Shown: in pieces, positions 9,313 through 17,319 of the stretch
How positions within the stretch are numbered: the stretch's first letter is position 1
How the letters are laid out: every line of letters begins with the position of its first letter
DNA from: JAEUIG01 sp046349775
GTDB taxonomy: Bacteria; Planctomycetota; Planctomycetia; Planctomycetales; Planctomycetaceae
Direction: 5' to 3'
Assembly: GCA_046349775.1 (NCBI GenBank)
Contig: JAXMBS010000011.1
Span: 1 to 64,000 of the forward strand
Length of the DNA: 64,000 nucleotides
Translations under genes and position numbers: made by a program
Notes under the pieces: generated by a model
The model's input: only the letters and a program-made list of their open reading frames with translations
Databases searched by the model: none
What the model was told of the DNA's origin: nothing

Positions 9313-9436
9313 CGTTACCCGGATGCAGCTTGCTTCAAGCAGGTGCCACTGGCTCGGCCAGTGGGGTTCGGGGTGTTGCATCAATTCGAAATGCCCGGTC
9401 GAAGCCCGTGGCACCCCGAGTTTTCAACACAAAGAC

Positions 9437-9655
9437 TCAGCGTTCGCGGAACACGATCCGGCCGCGGTTCAGGTCGTACGGCGAGACCTCGACCTTGACG
9501 CGATCGCCCGGCACGATGCGGATGAAGTGCTTCCGCATCCGGCCGGCGACGTGCGCGAGGACGCTGTGGTCGTTGTCGAGCTTCACGCGAAACTGCGTAT
9601 TGGCGAGGGCTTCGACGACCGTACCCTCCATCGGAATGGCCTCTTCTTTGGCCAT
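9437..9655 (-). CDS. infA: Translation initiation factor IF-1
   Basis: This 72-residue S1-type OB-fold protein binds the ribosomal A site with IF-2 and IF-3 during initiation. The sequence starts MAKEEAIPMEGTVVEALAN and carries FRVKLDNDHSVLAHVAG and MRKHFIRIVPGDRVKVE, with the family's usual ending RGRIVFRER. The length equals that of E. coli IF-1. The ATG is at 9653-9655. Longer upstream frames are not conserved-looking. It is followed on the same strand by rnhA and glnS. Confidence 0.97.
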   Translation of the reverse strand: MAKEEAIPMEGTVVEALANTQFRVKLDNDHSVLAHVAGRMRKHFIRIVPGDRVKVEVSPYDLNRGRIVFRER

Positions 9656-10020
9656 AAACTGCCTGTCTTCCGGAAACCTGAGTGGCCAGCGCACGGGGCA
9701 GACCCGCTGCGCGACGAACCCAAAGTATAGTCGGTGCGGCGGAGGATGGAAGCGCGACCGGGCAGCGGACGCTGGCTCGAAGCATCCCCGAAAGTCGAAT
9801 GCAACGTCCTTCGATTTTGCACGCCGTGTCGGCAACCGTCGGGGACACAGCAGGCGATCAAAGGCGACCGATCTCAGGACGAGCGATCGCGGACACTCCA
9901 CCGGCATGCCGGCCGACGACCGATATCGCGTCGCATCGGCAGAAAATCTAGAATAAGCGCGATCCCTCTCCGGCCTGCGCGGTCTCACTGACAGCAGCGC
10001 CACAGGCGAAAGCAGATTCC
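9656..10020. other. Divergent intergenic region, no gene seen
   Basis: About 365 bases separate the divergently transcribed infA and the aminotransferase gene. Open frames here overlap without resembling a protein family. The promoters of both genes should lie here, but I could not pick out convincing -35/-10 boxes. Confidence 0.5.
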
Positions 10021-11256
10021 ATGCGGAGTGAATCCGAAGTCCCGTTTGCCGACGTTCCCTTCACGATCCCCGTCGCGGATCGGATGAAGCGGCTCCCGCC
10101 CTACCTGTTCGGCAAGATCAACAAGCTCAAATACCAGAAGCGGGTCGCCGGCATCGACGTCATCGACCTGGGCATGGGCAACCCGACCGACGCCCCCGAT
10201 CCGCTGATCCAGCAGAAGCTCGCCGAGGCCCTGCAGGATCCCAAGAACCACCGCTACTCGGTGTCGAACGGCATCGGCAATCTCCGCAAGGAGGTGAGCA
10301 AGCGGTACTTCAAGAAGTACGGCGTCCATCTCAATCCGGACACCGAAGTGATCGCCACGATCGGCTCCAAGGAGGGCTTCAGTCACATGTGCCTGGCGCT
10401 GATGGGGCCCGGGGACACGGCCATCATCCCGTCGCCGACCTTCCCCATCCACATGTATTCGGTCATGCTCGCCGCCGGGAACTGCATCGCCCTCGACGTC
10501 CGCGATCCTTACACGTTCCTGCGGAATGTCGCGTATACGTGCGAGCATCTCTATCCGACGCCGAAGCTCGTCATCGTCAACTTTCCGCATAATCCCTCAT
10601 CAACCACGATCGAGCAGGACTTCTTTGTCGAGCTGGTGGCCCTCGCCAAGAAGTACGGTTTCCTCGTGATCAGCGACTTCGCGTATGCGGACATCTGTTT
10701 TGAAGGCTACCAGGCGCCGAGTTTTCTCTCGACGCCCGGCGCCATCAACGTAGGCGTCGAGTTCACGACGATGAGCAAGGGGTACAGCATGGCCGGCTGG
10801 CGGATCGGTTTCTGCTGCGGGAACCCCGAAATGGTCCGCGCGCTGGCGACGATCAAGGGTTATTACGACTACGGCATCTTTCAGGCGATCCAGATCGCCG
10901 CGATCGTCGCCATGCGTCATTGCGACGCGGCCGTCGAAAGCCTGGCCGCCGAGTACGAAGTCCGCCGCAATGTCCTCTGTGAGGGCCTCTCGCGCCTGGG
11001 CTGGAACATCCAGAAGCCGAAGGCCGGGATGTTCGTCTGGGCGCCGATCCCCGAACCGTGGGCGCAGATGGGCTCGATCGACTTCGCGATGAAGCTGCTC
11101 GACGAGGCCGGTGTCGCGGTCAGCCCCGGGCGCGGCTTCGGCGAAGACGGCGAAGGCTTCCTGCGGCTTGCCATTGTCGAGAACAGCAACCGGCTGCGCC
11201 AGGCTGTCCGCGAAATCGGCCGCTGCACGCGAATGGAAGCGGCGAAGGCGTCTTAA
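10021..11256 (+). CDS. Class I/II aminotransferase, AlaC-like
   Basis: This 411-residue PLP-dependent aminotransferase of fold type I contains DVIDLGMGNPTDAP, HRYSVSNGIGNLRKEV, the Asp-Tyr region VISDFAYADICFEG, and the PLP lysine K253 in TTMSKGYSMAGWRIGF. The substrate-carboxylate arginine is near the C-terminus (EGFLRLAIVEN). The opening ADRMKRLPPYLFGKIN closely resembles AlaC/YfdZ-type alanine transaminases, which are relatives of LL-diaminopimelate aminotransferase. Glutamate-pyruvate transamination is therefore the best guess, and aspartate/diaminopimelate use is the main alternative. It is transcribed divergently from infA and converges on phoD with only 3 nt between the stops. Confidence 0.85.
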   Translation: MRSESEVPFADVPFTIPVADRMKRLPPYLFGKINKLKYQKRVAGIDVIDLGMGNPTDAPDPLIQQKLAEALQDPKNHRYSVSNGIGNLRKEVSKRYFKKYGVHLNPDTEVIATIGSKEGFSHMCLALMGPGDTAIIPSPTFPIHMYSVMLAAGNCIALDVRDPYTFLRNVAYTCEHLYPTPKLVIVNFPHNPSSTTIEQDFFVELVALAKKYGFLVISDFAYADICFEGYQAPSFLSTPGAINVGVEFTTMSKGYSMAGWRIGFCCGNPEMVRALATIKGYYDYGIFQAIQIAAIVAMRHCDAAVESLAAEYEVRRNVLCEGLSRLGWNIQKPKAGMFVWAPIPEPWAQMGSIDFAMKLLDEAGVAVSPGRGFGEDGEGFLRLAIVENSNRLRQAVREIGRCTRMEAAKAS

Positions 11257-11259
11257 ACC

Positions 11260-12822
11260 TCACGCCCGCTCCAGTTGCCGGTGGCCGGCCGGTACGACGA
11301 ACTTCGCGGGGGTCAGCAGCGGCGCGCCGGGACGTGTGACGTAGTCCATGATCCGGTAGTCCGCGCGCCACTCGGTGGGCGTGATTTCGCAGGCCACATA
11401 GCCGCTCTTGCGGACGTGGTACTTCACGGCTGGAAACGCGCTGTAGATGGCTTCGACGTTGTCGTCGCGGCCGTCCCCCGTCGAGGACAGCCCGGTGCCG
11501 ACGAACTCGGGCGCCACGACCGGCGACGACGGATCGTCCCCGTTCAGCAGCAGATTGTTCGCCCAGTGGCTGTGGATGTCCCCGGTGATCACAACCGGGT
11601 TCGAGATCCGCTGCTCATACAGGAACTTCAACACGCGATCGCGGTCCGCGCCGTAGCCGTTCCACACATCCATCCCGTAGCCCATGCGACCATCCTCCAT
11701 CGGCCGGCCGACTTTCGCCATCAGCACCTGCTGCGCGAGGACGTTCCACTGCGACTTGGACTTCTTGAGTCCGTCGAACAGCCAATCCCGCTGCGCGGCT
11801 CCCAAGATCGTGCGGTGCGGTTCGTCGGCGTCCGCGCAGTCCGCGGTCAACTTGTCGCCGCACGGCTGATCATCGCGATACTGCCGGGTGTCGAGCACAA
11901 AGAACTCCGCCAGCGTCCCGAAGCGGCACGCGCGGTAGAGCTGCATGTCCGGCCCGCTGGGGAGCGACGTACGGCGCAGCGGCATGTGCTCGTAGTAGGC
12001 CTGGTACGCGCGGGCGCGCTGCGCCAGGAACGCCGCGGGATCGGCGTCCAGCCGCTCGGAGATTCCGGTCGCATAGTTGTTCTCGAACTCGTGGTCGTCC
12101 CAGGTCACGAGCCAGGGCGCCGCAGCATGCATGTCCTGCAGCGCCGGGTCGGACTTGTACTGCGCGTGCCGGTTACGGTAGTCGAGCAGCGAGTCGAGCT
12201 TCACTCCGACGTGGCTGCGGACCTTGCTCTCCTTCGCCGGGCCCTCGTAGATGTAATCGCCCAGGTGGATCGCCAGGTCCACGTCTTCGTTCAGCATGTG
12301 CTCGTAGCCGGTATAGAGGCCCGCCTCCCAGTGCTGGCAGGAGATGAACGTGAACCGCAGTTTGTCGGGCGCGGCATCGGGCCTCGGGGTCGTGCGCGTC
12401 CGGCCGACCTGACTCACTTCGCTGCCGGCCTTGAACTGATAGAAGTACCATCGATCCGCCGCGAGGCCGTCAACTTCGACGTGCACCGAGTGTCCCCATT
12501 GCGGCACCGCCGTCTGCGTACCGGAGCGCACGATCCGCGTCATCCCCTCGTCTTCCGCCACCTGCCAGCCGACGTCGATCGGCGACTCCGGCAGTCCGCC
12601 CCCTTCGAGCGGCCGGGGCGCCAGCCGCGTCCAGAGCACCACGCCGTCCGGCGTGGGGTCACCGCTGGCGACACCGACCTTGAAGGGATAATCCCGGAAC
12701 TTCGGGCGGCTCAGAACGGCGCCGGATGATCGGCTGGCCCAGAGTGCGGCCGCCGCCAGCGAACCGGTGGTGTGGATGAACGAGCGACGCGATAATCGCG
12801 GAGTGTCGGAGAGCGTAAACAT
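11260..12822 (-). CDS. phoD: PhoD-family alkaline phosphatase/phosphodiesterase, exported
   Basis: This is a metal-dependent secreted phosphatase of the PhoD type, releasing phosphate from organic phosphomono- and diesters. The ATG at 12822 gives a twin-arginine-like leader, LSRRSFIHTTGSLAAAALWA. An N-terminal beta domain (YPFKVGVASGDPTPDGVVLWTRL) precedes the catalytic domain with LGDYIYEG, WDDHEFENNYA and ITGDIHSHWANN, the metal-binding signatures of the family. The length, about 520 residues, is normal. A longer frame from 12855 adds eleven residues before the leader and is unlikely. The gene converges with the AlaC-like gene. Phosphate-starvation control is usual for the family, but no Pho box was identified. 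Confidence 0.9.
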   Translation of the reverse strand: MFTLSDTPRLSRRSFIHTTGSLAAAALWASRSSGAVLSRPKFRDYPFKVGVASGDPTPDGVVLWTRLAPRPLEGGGLPESPIDVGWQVAEDEGMTRIVRSGTQTAVPQWGHSVHVEVDGLAADRWYFYQFKAGSEVSQVGRTRTTPRPDAAPDKLRFTFISCQHWEAGLYTGYEHMLNEDVDLAIHLGDYIYEGPAKESKVRSHVGVKLDSLLDYRNRHAQYKSDPALQDMHAAAPWLVTWDDHEFENNYATGISERLDADPAAFLAQRARAYQAYYEHMPLRRTSLPSGPDMQLYRACRFGTLAEFFVLDTRQYRDDQPCGDKLTADCADADEPHRTILGAAQRDWLFDGLKKSKSQWNVLAQQVLMAKVGRPMEDGRMGYGMDVWNGYGADRDRVLKFLYEQRISNPVVITGDIHSHWANNLLLNGDDPSSPVVAPEFVGTGLSSTGDGRDDNVEAIYSAFPAVKYHVRKSGYVACEITPTEWRADYRIMDYVTRPGAPLLTPAKFVVPAGHRQLERA

Positions 12823-12892
12823 GAGTCGATGCGTGCCGGAAAGAGTTTGCAGCAAGGTCGCAGGGCCTCAATGATCAAACGCCCTCTGTATT

Positions 12893-12923
12893 TCTGAAAG
12901 CTGACTGCTGATCACTGAAAGCT
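12893..12923. repeat. Short intergenic phrase repeat
   Basis: CTGAAAGCTGACTGCTGATC is followed directly by another CTGAAAGCT, giving a reiterated CTGAAAGCT/GCTGA pattern. It lies upstream of phoD in a gap of about 190 bases with no gene. It belongs to the same informal class as the repeats at 5059, 23731 and 44521. Confidence 0.4.
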
Positions 12924-13011
12924 CCGTCAAGTATCCCGACTGGAGCATAAGCGGTGCAAGCAATTCGATAAAAACCGCGTGAAGGGCGGAACTCACGCGA
13001 TCCGGGCCACA

Positions 13012-14092
13012 TCAATTCGCTTCGAATCTGCCGACCGGATAACCCGTCGCGTACGAGATGACGTATCGCCCGTCAGTCGTGGGGTAGACCACTTCATTCC
13101 CGCGCTCGAAATCCGTCGGTCCCTGGCGATGAGCGACCCGGGCTCCATCGCGTGCGAGCAGGTCCCCCGCGACGCGAAAGACGATTTCCGTCCGGTTGCC
13201 CAGCGGATGCCCGGCGCTTTTGAAGACCGTCCCATCGAGATCGTCAGGTCCGATCCAGTGCGGCTCGACGGTGAGGCCGGCCTCCTGCAGGTTCGCCGCC
13301 ATCTCGCGTGCGTCATCGTACGGACAGATGATGTCTTCCCGGCCGTGCACAATCACGATGGCACACGTGCACCCCAACTCGTGCATGATCCGCGCGTGTC
13401 GTGGATTTCCGACAAACAGCAGCTCCTGGCGGCCGGGACTGAGAAACCGCGGGTCCGCCGGATCGCGGACATAGCGTGCATTGACCTTCGTGCCGCCCGG
13501 CAGGTTGTAGGCCATGTCGTCGCTCAGCTTGGGCATCCCACACATGTCGATGATGCAGGTCAAGGTCCGGGGTGCGAGCTTGTTCGCCATCAGGCTGACG
13601 TTTCCGCCGCCCGATCCGCCGCAGGCAAAAATCCGGCTGCCGTCGAACTTCACGCCGCGTTCGGTCAGCCCGTGATGGACGAACCACAATGCCCGCAGCG
13701 CATCCGCGCTGCTGCAGGTACCCGAAGTCGTAAGGTTCCACGGCTGTCTCCGGCTTGTCTCCGCTCTGCAGGTAATCCACCGTCAGCGCGATGACGTTGA
13801 GCCGATCGACAAGCACCTGCGGGTCCGCGGTGCCACCCGCTCCTTCCCCGCCCCAGTTGTGCAGCGTCAGGAACAGACCCGTCTCCGCCGTCACCTGCTC
13901 GAGCGAACCTTGCGGATAGAAGAGTCCAACCTTCACCGTGCGCGGGCCGGGCTTCAGGGGCCATTCCTGTGCCGGAATTTCAACTTCGCCGCTCTGCTCG
14001 GGCAGCGCCGGCCAGTTCGCACCATCGTCCGCGATCGCGATTGACGCGACTGCCAACAACCCGGCCAAAAGCCATGCGACGACCCGCGGCAT
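13012..14092 (-). pseudogene. Secreted alpha/beta-hydrolase, one frameshift
   Basis: The N-terminal part (from ATG 14092) has a signal peptide, MPRVVAWLLAGLLAVASIAIA, then a beta-sandwich-like segment and LFLTLHNWGGEGAGG. The C-terminal part continues from about 13710 in another frame: ALRALWFVHHGLTERGVKFD, the nucleophile motif CGGSGGGN, VHGREDIICPYDDA (candidate acid) and KSAGHPLGNR (candidate histidine). A single extra base in the CAGCAGCGCGG stretch near 13715 explains the break. Corrected, it is about 360 residues and looks like an esterase/peptidase-type alpha/beta hydrolase. The substrate is unknown. Because only one indel is needed and the rest is well preserved, a sequencing error is as likely as true inactivation. 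Confidence 0.65.
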
Positions 14093-14160
14093 CGATCCTC
14101 TCCCAGAAACTGCATCCGCCACTTCCCGATCCCTCCGCTACTCCGTCCGCGAGCATCCGC

Positions 14161-15339
14161 CTATCTCACCGTCACCGGAATCGCCTGCACGTGCGTGACC
14201 ATGGCATCGCGGCGGTCTTCGTCGCGCTGTAGCGGCTGTACACGGCCGCGCGCGTCAGTCGCCCGGCACATCAGCGTGTGCTCGCCGCGCGCCGGATTTG
14301 CCCATTCAAAGTGGAAGAATCGCCACGCGTACGGCTGCGAGCGTTCCTCGAGCGTGGCGGCGGACCACGTCTGGCCGCCGTCAGTGCTCACGTCCACGCT
14401 TTTGATCTCGGGCTCGCCGGCCCACGCCGCGCCGAAGATTCGGCATGGTTTCCCGGCCGCGATCTGCTCATACGCGACGGGCCGCGCGATCTGCGATTTG
14501 ACGTCGATGTCCGTCACGGGCGTCAGCGTCGCGAGGCCATTCTCCGGTCGCGTCCAGATCGTGTAGTTAAACGTCTGGAAATAGCCGTCATAGGGCCGGT
14601 CCGTCACGACGATCCGCTTCAGCCATTTGATCGACGCCATCCCGTACCATCCGGGAACAATCGCCCGCGCCGGAAAACCGTGCGCCGGGGTCAGCGGTTC
14701 GCCGTTCATCTGCCACGCCAGCAGCGTGTGTGGATCGGTCGCCTTTGCGATTGGCAAACTGCGCGCGAACGGAATCTCCCCCGCGCTGGGCGGATTCGGC
14801 GGGCCGATCCGACCACGATCCTGCCCCTCCAGAATCACTTCCACAGCCCCGGATTTGACGCGCGCACGATCCAGCAATGCGGCCAGCGGCGTCCCGGTCC
14901 ACTCCGAATTGCTCACGCCCCCTTGCTCCCATCGCAAACCGGCCTGCAGTGGCTGCAGGTAGACGCGACCATTGCCGGCGCATTCCAGCAGTACCGTTTG
15001 CGTCACTGCCGGCAATTGCAGCAATTCCTTCAGCCCGAGGCTGAACGGCTGCTCGACGTGCCCCTCGACGCGCAGGGTCCACTCGTCCGCTTTGATCTGC
15101 GGCAGATTGAAATGCGATCGCACAAAGAATCGTGGGGTCGGGGTGACCCACTCCTTGAGCGTCGCGAACGGAAACTCCAGGTTGTCCGGGCTGCGCTGGC
15201 GAGTGATCAGTCCTGGATACGTCGCATCGCCGGAACCGGCGATGGCATCGTCCGCCTGGCCTGGCCGCAGCGAGCCCGATGCCAGGAACGTCGGTACTGA
15301 AACCGCCGCCGACTTCAGCAACGATCGTCGCGTGAACAT
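14161..15339 (-). CDS. Sulfite-oxidase-like molybdopterin oxidoreductase, Tat-exported
   Basis: This 392-residue protein has a twin-arginine leader (FTRRSLLKSAAVSVPTFLAS). A molybdopterin-binding domain of the sulfite oxidase/SoxC/YedY superfamily follows, with the Mo-ligating cysteine in VLLECAGNGR. The substrate/cofactor region has GVSNSEWTGTPLAALL and the family motif AHGFPARAIVPGWYGMASIKW. The C-terminal dimerisation domain is Ig-like (VDVSTDGGQTWSAATLEE). Sulfite oxidation in the periplasm is the likely reaction, although some relatives reduce or repair other S-oxides. No cytochrome partner gene is adjacent. The PQQ-like propeller gene lies upstream on the same strand. Confidence 0.88.
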   Translation of the reverse strand: MFTRRSLLKSAAVSVPTFLASGSLRPGQADDAIAGSGDATYPGLITRQRSPDNLEFPFATLKEWVTPTPRFFVRSHFNLPQIKADEWTLRVEGHVEQPFSLGLKELLQLPAVTQTVLLECAGNGRVYLQPLQAGLRWEQGGVSNSEWTGTPLAALLDRARVKSGAVEVILEGQDRGRIGPPNPPSAGEIPFARSLPIAKATDPHTLLAWQMNGEPLTPAHGFPARAIVPGWYGMASIKWLKRIVVTDRPYDGYFQTFNYTIWTRPENGLATLTPVTDIDVKSQIARPVAYEQIAAGKPCRIFGAAWAGEPEIKSVDVSTDGGQTWSAATLEERSQPYAWRFFHFEWANPARGEHTLMCRATDARGRVQPLQRDEDRRDAMVTHVQAIPVTVR

Positions 15340-15435
15340 AGGGAGGATTCAGGTTTTTGAATGCAGGATTCGGGGTGTCGCACGCCCGCGAGTTTTCAAA
15401 GCGGGCGCCGGATTCCACCATTCACTAAAAGATAA

Positions 15436-15505
15436 AACCACAAAGTCACCAAGAGCACAAAGGCGATCAGGGGAAGGCCTTTGTGCCCTGTGTGTCTTTG
15501 TGGTT
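15436..15505. repeat. Hairpin repeat of the CACAAAG type
   Basis: Two near-complementary arms of about 29 bases (15436-15464 and 15477-15505) flank a 12-base loop. The left arm begins AACCACAAAG and ends GCACAAAGGC. The right arm is its imperfect reverse complement and ends CTTTGTGGTT. It lies between the 3' end of the propeller gene at 15556 and the start of the sulfite-oxidase-like gene. It could fold in RNA but has no T-tract, so I call it a dispersed repeat and not a terminator. Confidence 0.6.
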
Positions 15506-15555
15506 CAAAACTCTCCGCGGCAGCTCAGTGAGCACGTTGGTGGGCACAGCCCACC

Positions 15556-17235
15556 CTACTTCGTCCCGATCGCGTACAGGTTGTTCTTGTTCGTGACGTA
15601 CAGCTTGTTGTTCGCCGAGATCGGCGTACTGAACACCGAGTTGCCCATGTCGTTTTCGGCGATGAGGTTGAGTTCCTTGGAGTGCTCGAAGCACAGGATC
15701 CCGCCGACTTCATTGCCGATGTAGACCTTGTTGTCGACGATCAACGGCGAGCCCCACGCCTGCGAAAACATATCGTGGTTCCAGTAGCCCTGGCCGGTCT
15801 TCGCGTCGATGCAATGGACGATGCCGCTGAAGTCGGCGATGTACAGCAGGTCGTCCTTGATCGCGACCGTGCCGCACGAGCGGTGCATCTCTTCCTCGTA
15901 GTCGACCTTGCCGTTGCCGTCGACGTCGAATCCGGTGAAGTGCCAGATGGCGGCCGAGTTGGGATTGGGGATCGCCTTCTCGCCCGCCTTCTCAACGACA
16001 TTTTGCAGTCGGCGGACCGGCAGTTCCTTGCCGTCCTTGTCGACCGCCTGCTCGCTGCTGACGTCGCCGCGCTTCGTGGGATCGATACACCAGAGGTGGC
16101 CGTTCCCTTCACCGTGCTCCGGGTCTTCACCGACCGCGACGAAGACTTTGCCGTCGTAAATCACCGGCGTGGCGATGATGTGGTTGCGTTCCGAGCGGCC
16201 GCGGACCGAGTACAGCGCCTTCTTGGGGTTGCAGTCGAACTTCCACAGCAGTTTCGAGTTTCCCTTTCCGTCGCCGGCCGGATCAAAGCTATACAGCCAG
16301 CCGTCGCCACCGCCGAAAATGATCTGCTGCTGGCCGCCCAGCTCTCCGTACGTCGGCGATGACCATTGGCCATGCAGGATGTTGGTCCCCGGCGACTTGT
16401 CGGTCCACAGCACCTTGGCCGTATTCTTGTCCATCGCAACGAAGCTGGGCGCGGTCGGTGCCGGGATATTGACGTGTGTCTCATCCACGCCATTGGACGT
16501 GCAGACGAACAGCGTGTCGCCGACTGCGGTCACCGAGCAGCTCGCCATGTTGTGCTGCGAGACACCCAGCTCCCCCATCATGTCGAAGATCCAGATGATG
16601 TCGGCTTCGTTCTTGTTGTTATTGTCTTCCGCCTTGAACGGACCGTCGTTCTCGCCGTCGTGGAACCCTTCAGTGTCAAGGCAGCAGACCTCCCCGCGGT
16701 TGTTGACGTACCACAGCCGCTCGCCATCGACGTACGCTGCGGCACACACCCCCATGTCGGGCCAGTCGTTGACCAGACCAGTCGTGAGCTTGGTATTGGA
16801 ATGCTGCCACAGGAATTCGCCGGTTTTCTCATCGAACGCGATCAGGCAGCCGAGGTCGACGCCGCCGTTTCCGGCGGCCGCCGGAAATCGCGGGACGTAG
16901 CCGTGGCCGTTGTTCGTCCCCACGAAGACCTTGCCGTTGGCGACGACCGCATTGCCGTAACTTTGCGAGCCGAGTTCGGCCTGCCAGATCACGTTGGTCC
17001 CGTCTTTCACGTTGAACTCGGCCGGGATGTTTTCCCCGGCCGGGACATTGTTCCGGTGGCTCCAGCCGAAGAACTGCGGCCAGTCATGCGGGCCGACTTT
17101 CAGCTTGGAAATCTCCGCCACTGCGTCCTTAGAGGGATCGGCAGTAGCGGCGTTATTGCCGCTGGTGGCGAAAGGCGCCGCGGCGGCCACAAGGGCCAGC
17201 AAACAGCAACACGCTAGGGCGATGGAAATGCGCAT
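15556..17235 (-). CDS. Secreted PQQ-like beta-propeller protein
   Basis: This 559-residue protein begins with a signal peptide (ISIALACCCLLALVAAAAPF). Repeated propeller blades follow with recurrent patterns such as GKVFVGTNNG, GCLIAFDEKTGEFLWQHS, FVAMDKNTAKVLWTDKS, LWCIDPTKRG and VHCIDAKTGQGYW. These W-docking blades belong to the PQQ-binding-like family. No catalytic Asp/Cys pair of true quinoprotein dehydrogenases is evident, so cofactor binding is doubtful. Such proteins are expanded in planctomycetes. A segment near residue 440 (VDGNGKVDYEEE) looks like a dockerin/EF-hand-like calcium loop. It is followed by the longer propeller gene upstream on the same strand, 84 nt away. Confidence 0.85.
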   Translation of the reverse strand: MRISIALACCCLLALVAAAAPFATSGNNAATADPSKDAVAEISKLKVGPHDWPQFFGWSHRNNVPAGENIPAEFNVKDGTNVIWQAELGSQSYGNAVVANGKVFVGTNNGHGYVPRFPAAAGNGGVDLGCLIAFDEKTGEFLWQHSNTKLTTGLVNDWPDMGVCAAAYVDGERLWYVNNRGEVCCLDTEGFHDGENDGPFKAEDNNNKNEADIIWIFDMMGELGVSQHNMASCSVTAVGDTLFVCTSNGVDETHVNIPAPTAPSFVAMDKNTAKVLWTDKSPGTNILHGQWSSPTYGELGGQQQIIFGGGDGWLYSFDPAGDGKGNSKLLWKFDCNPKKALYSVRGRSERNHIIATPVIYDGKVFVAVGEDPEHGEGNGHLWCIDPTKRGDVSSEQAVDKDGKELPVRRLQNVVEKAGEKAIPNPNSAAIWHFTGFDVDGNGKVDYEEEMHRSCGTVAIKDDLLYIADFSGIVHCIDAKTGQGYWNHDMFSQAWGSPLIVDNKVYIGNEVGGILCFEHSKELNLIAENDMGNSVFSTPISANNKLYVTNKNNLYAIGTK

Positions 17236-17319
17236 GTGTAGGAGGATTCTGGAGTCGAGATTCCGGGTTCAGGGGTCTGGGTCGGCGTCGTTTTTCGCCG
17301 AGAGCCAAAACGCGATCGC

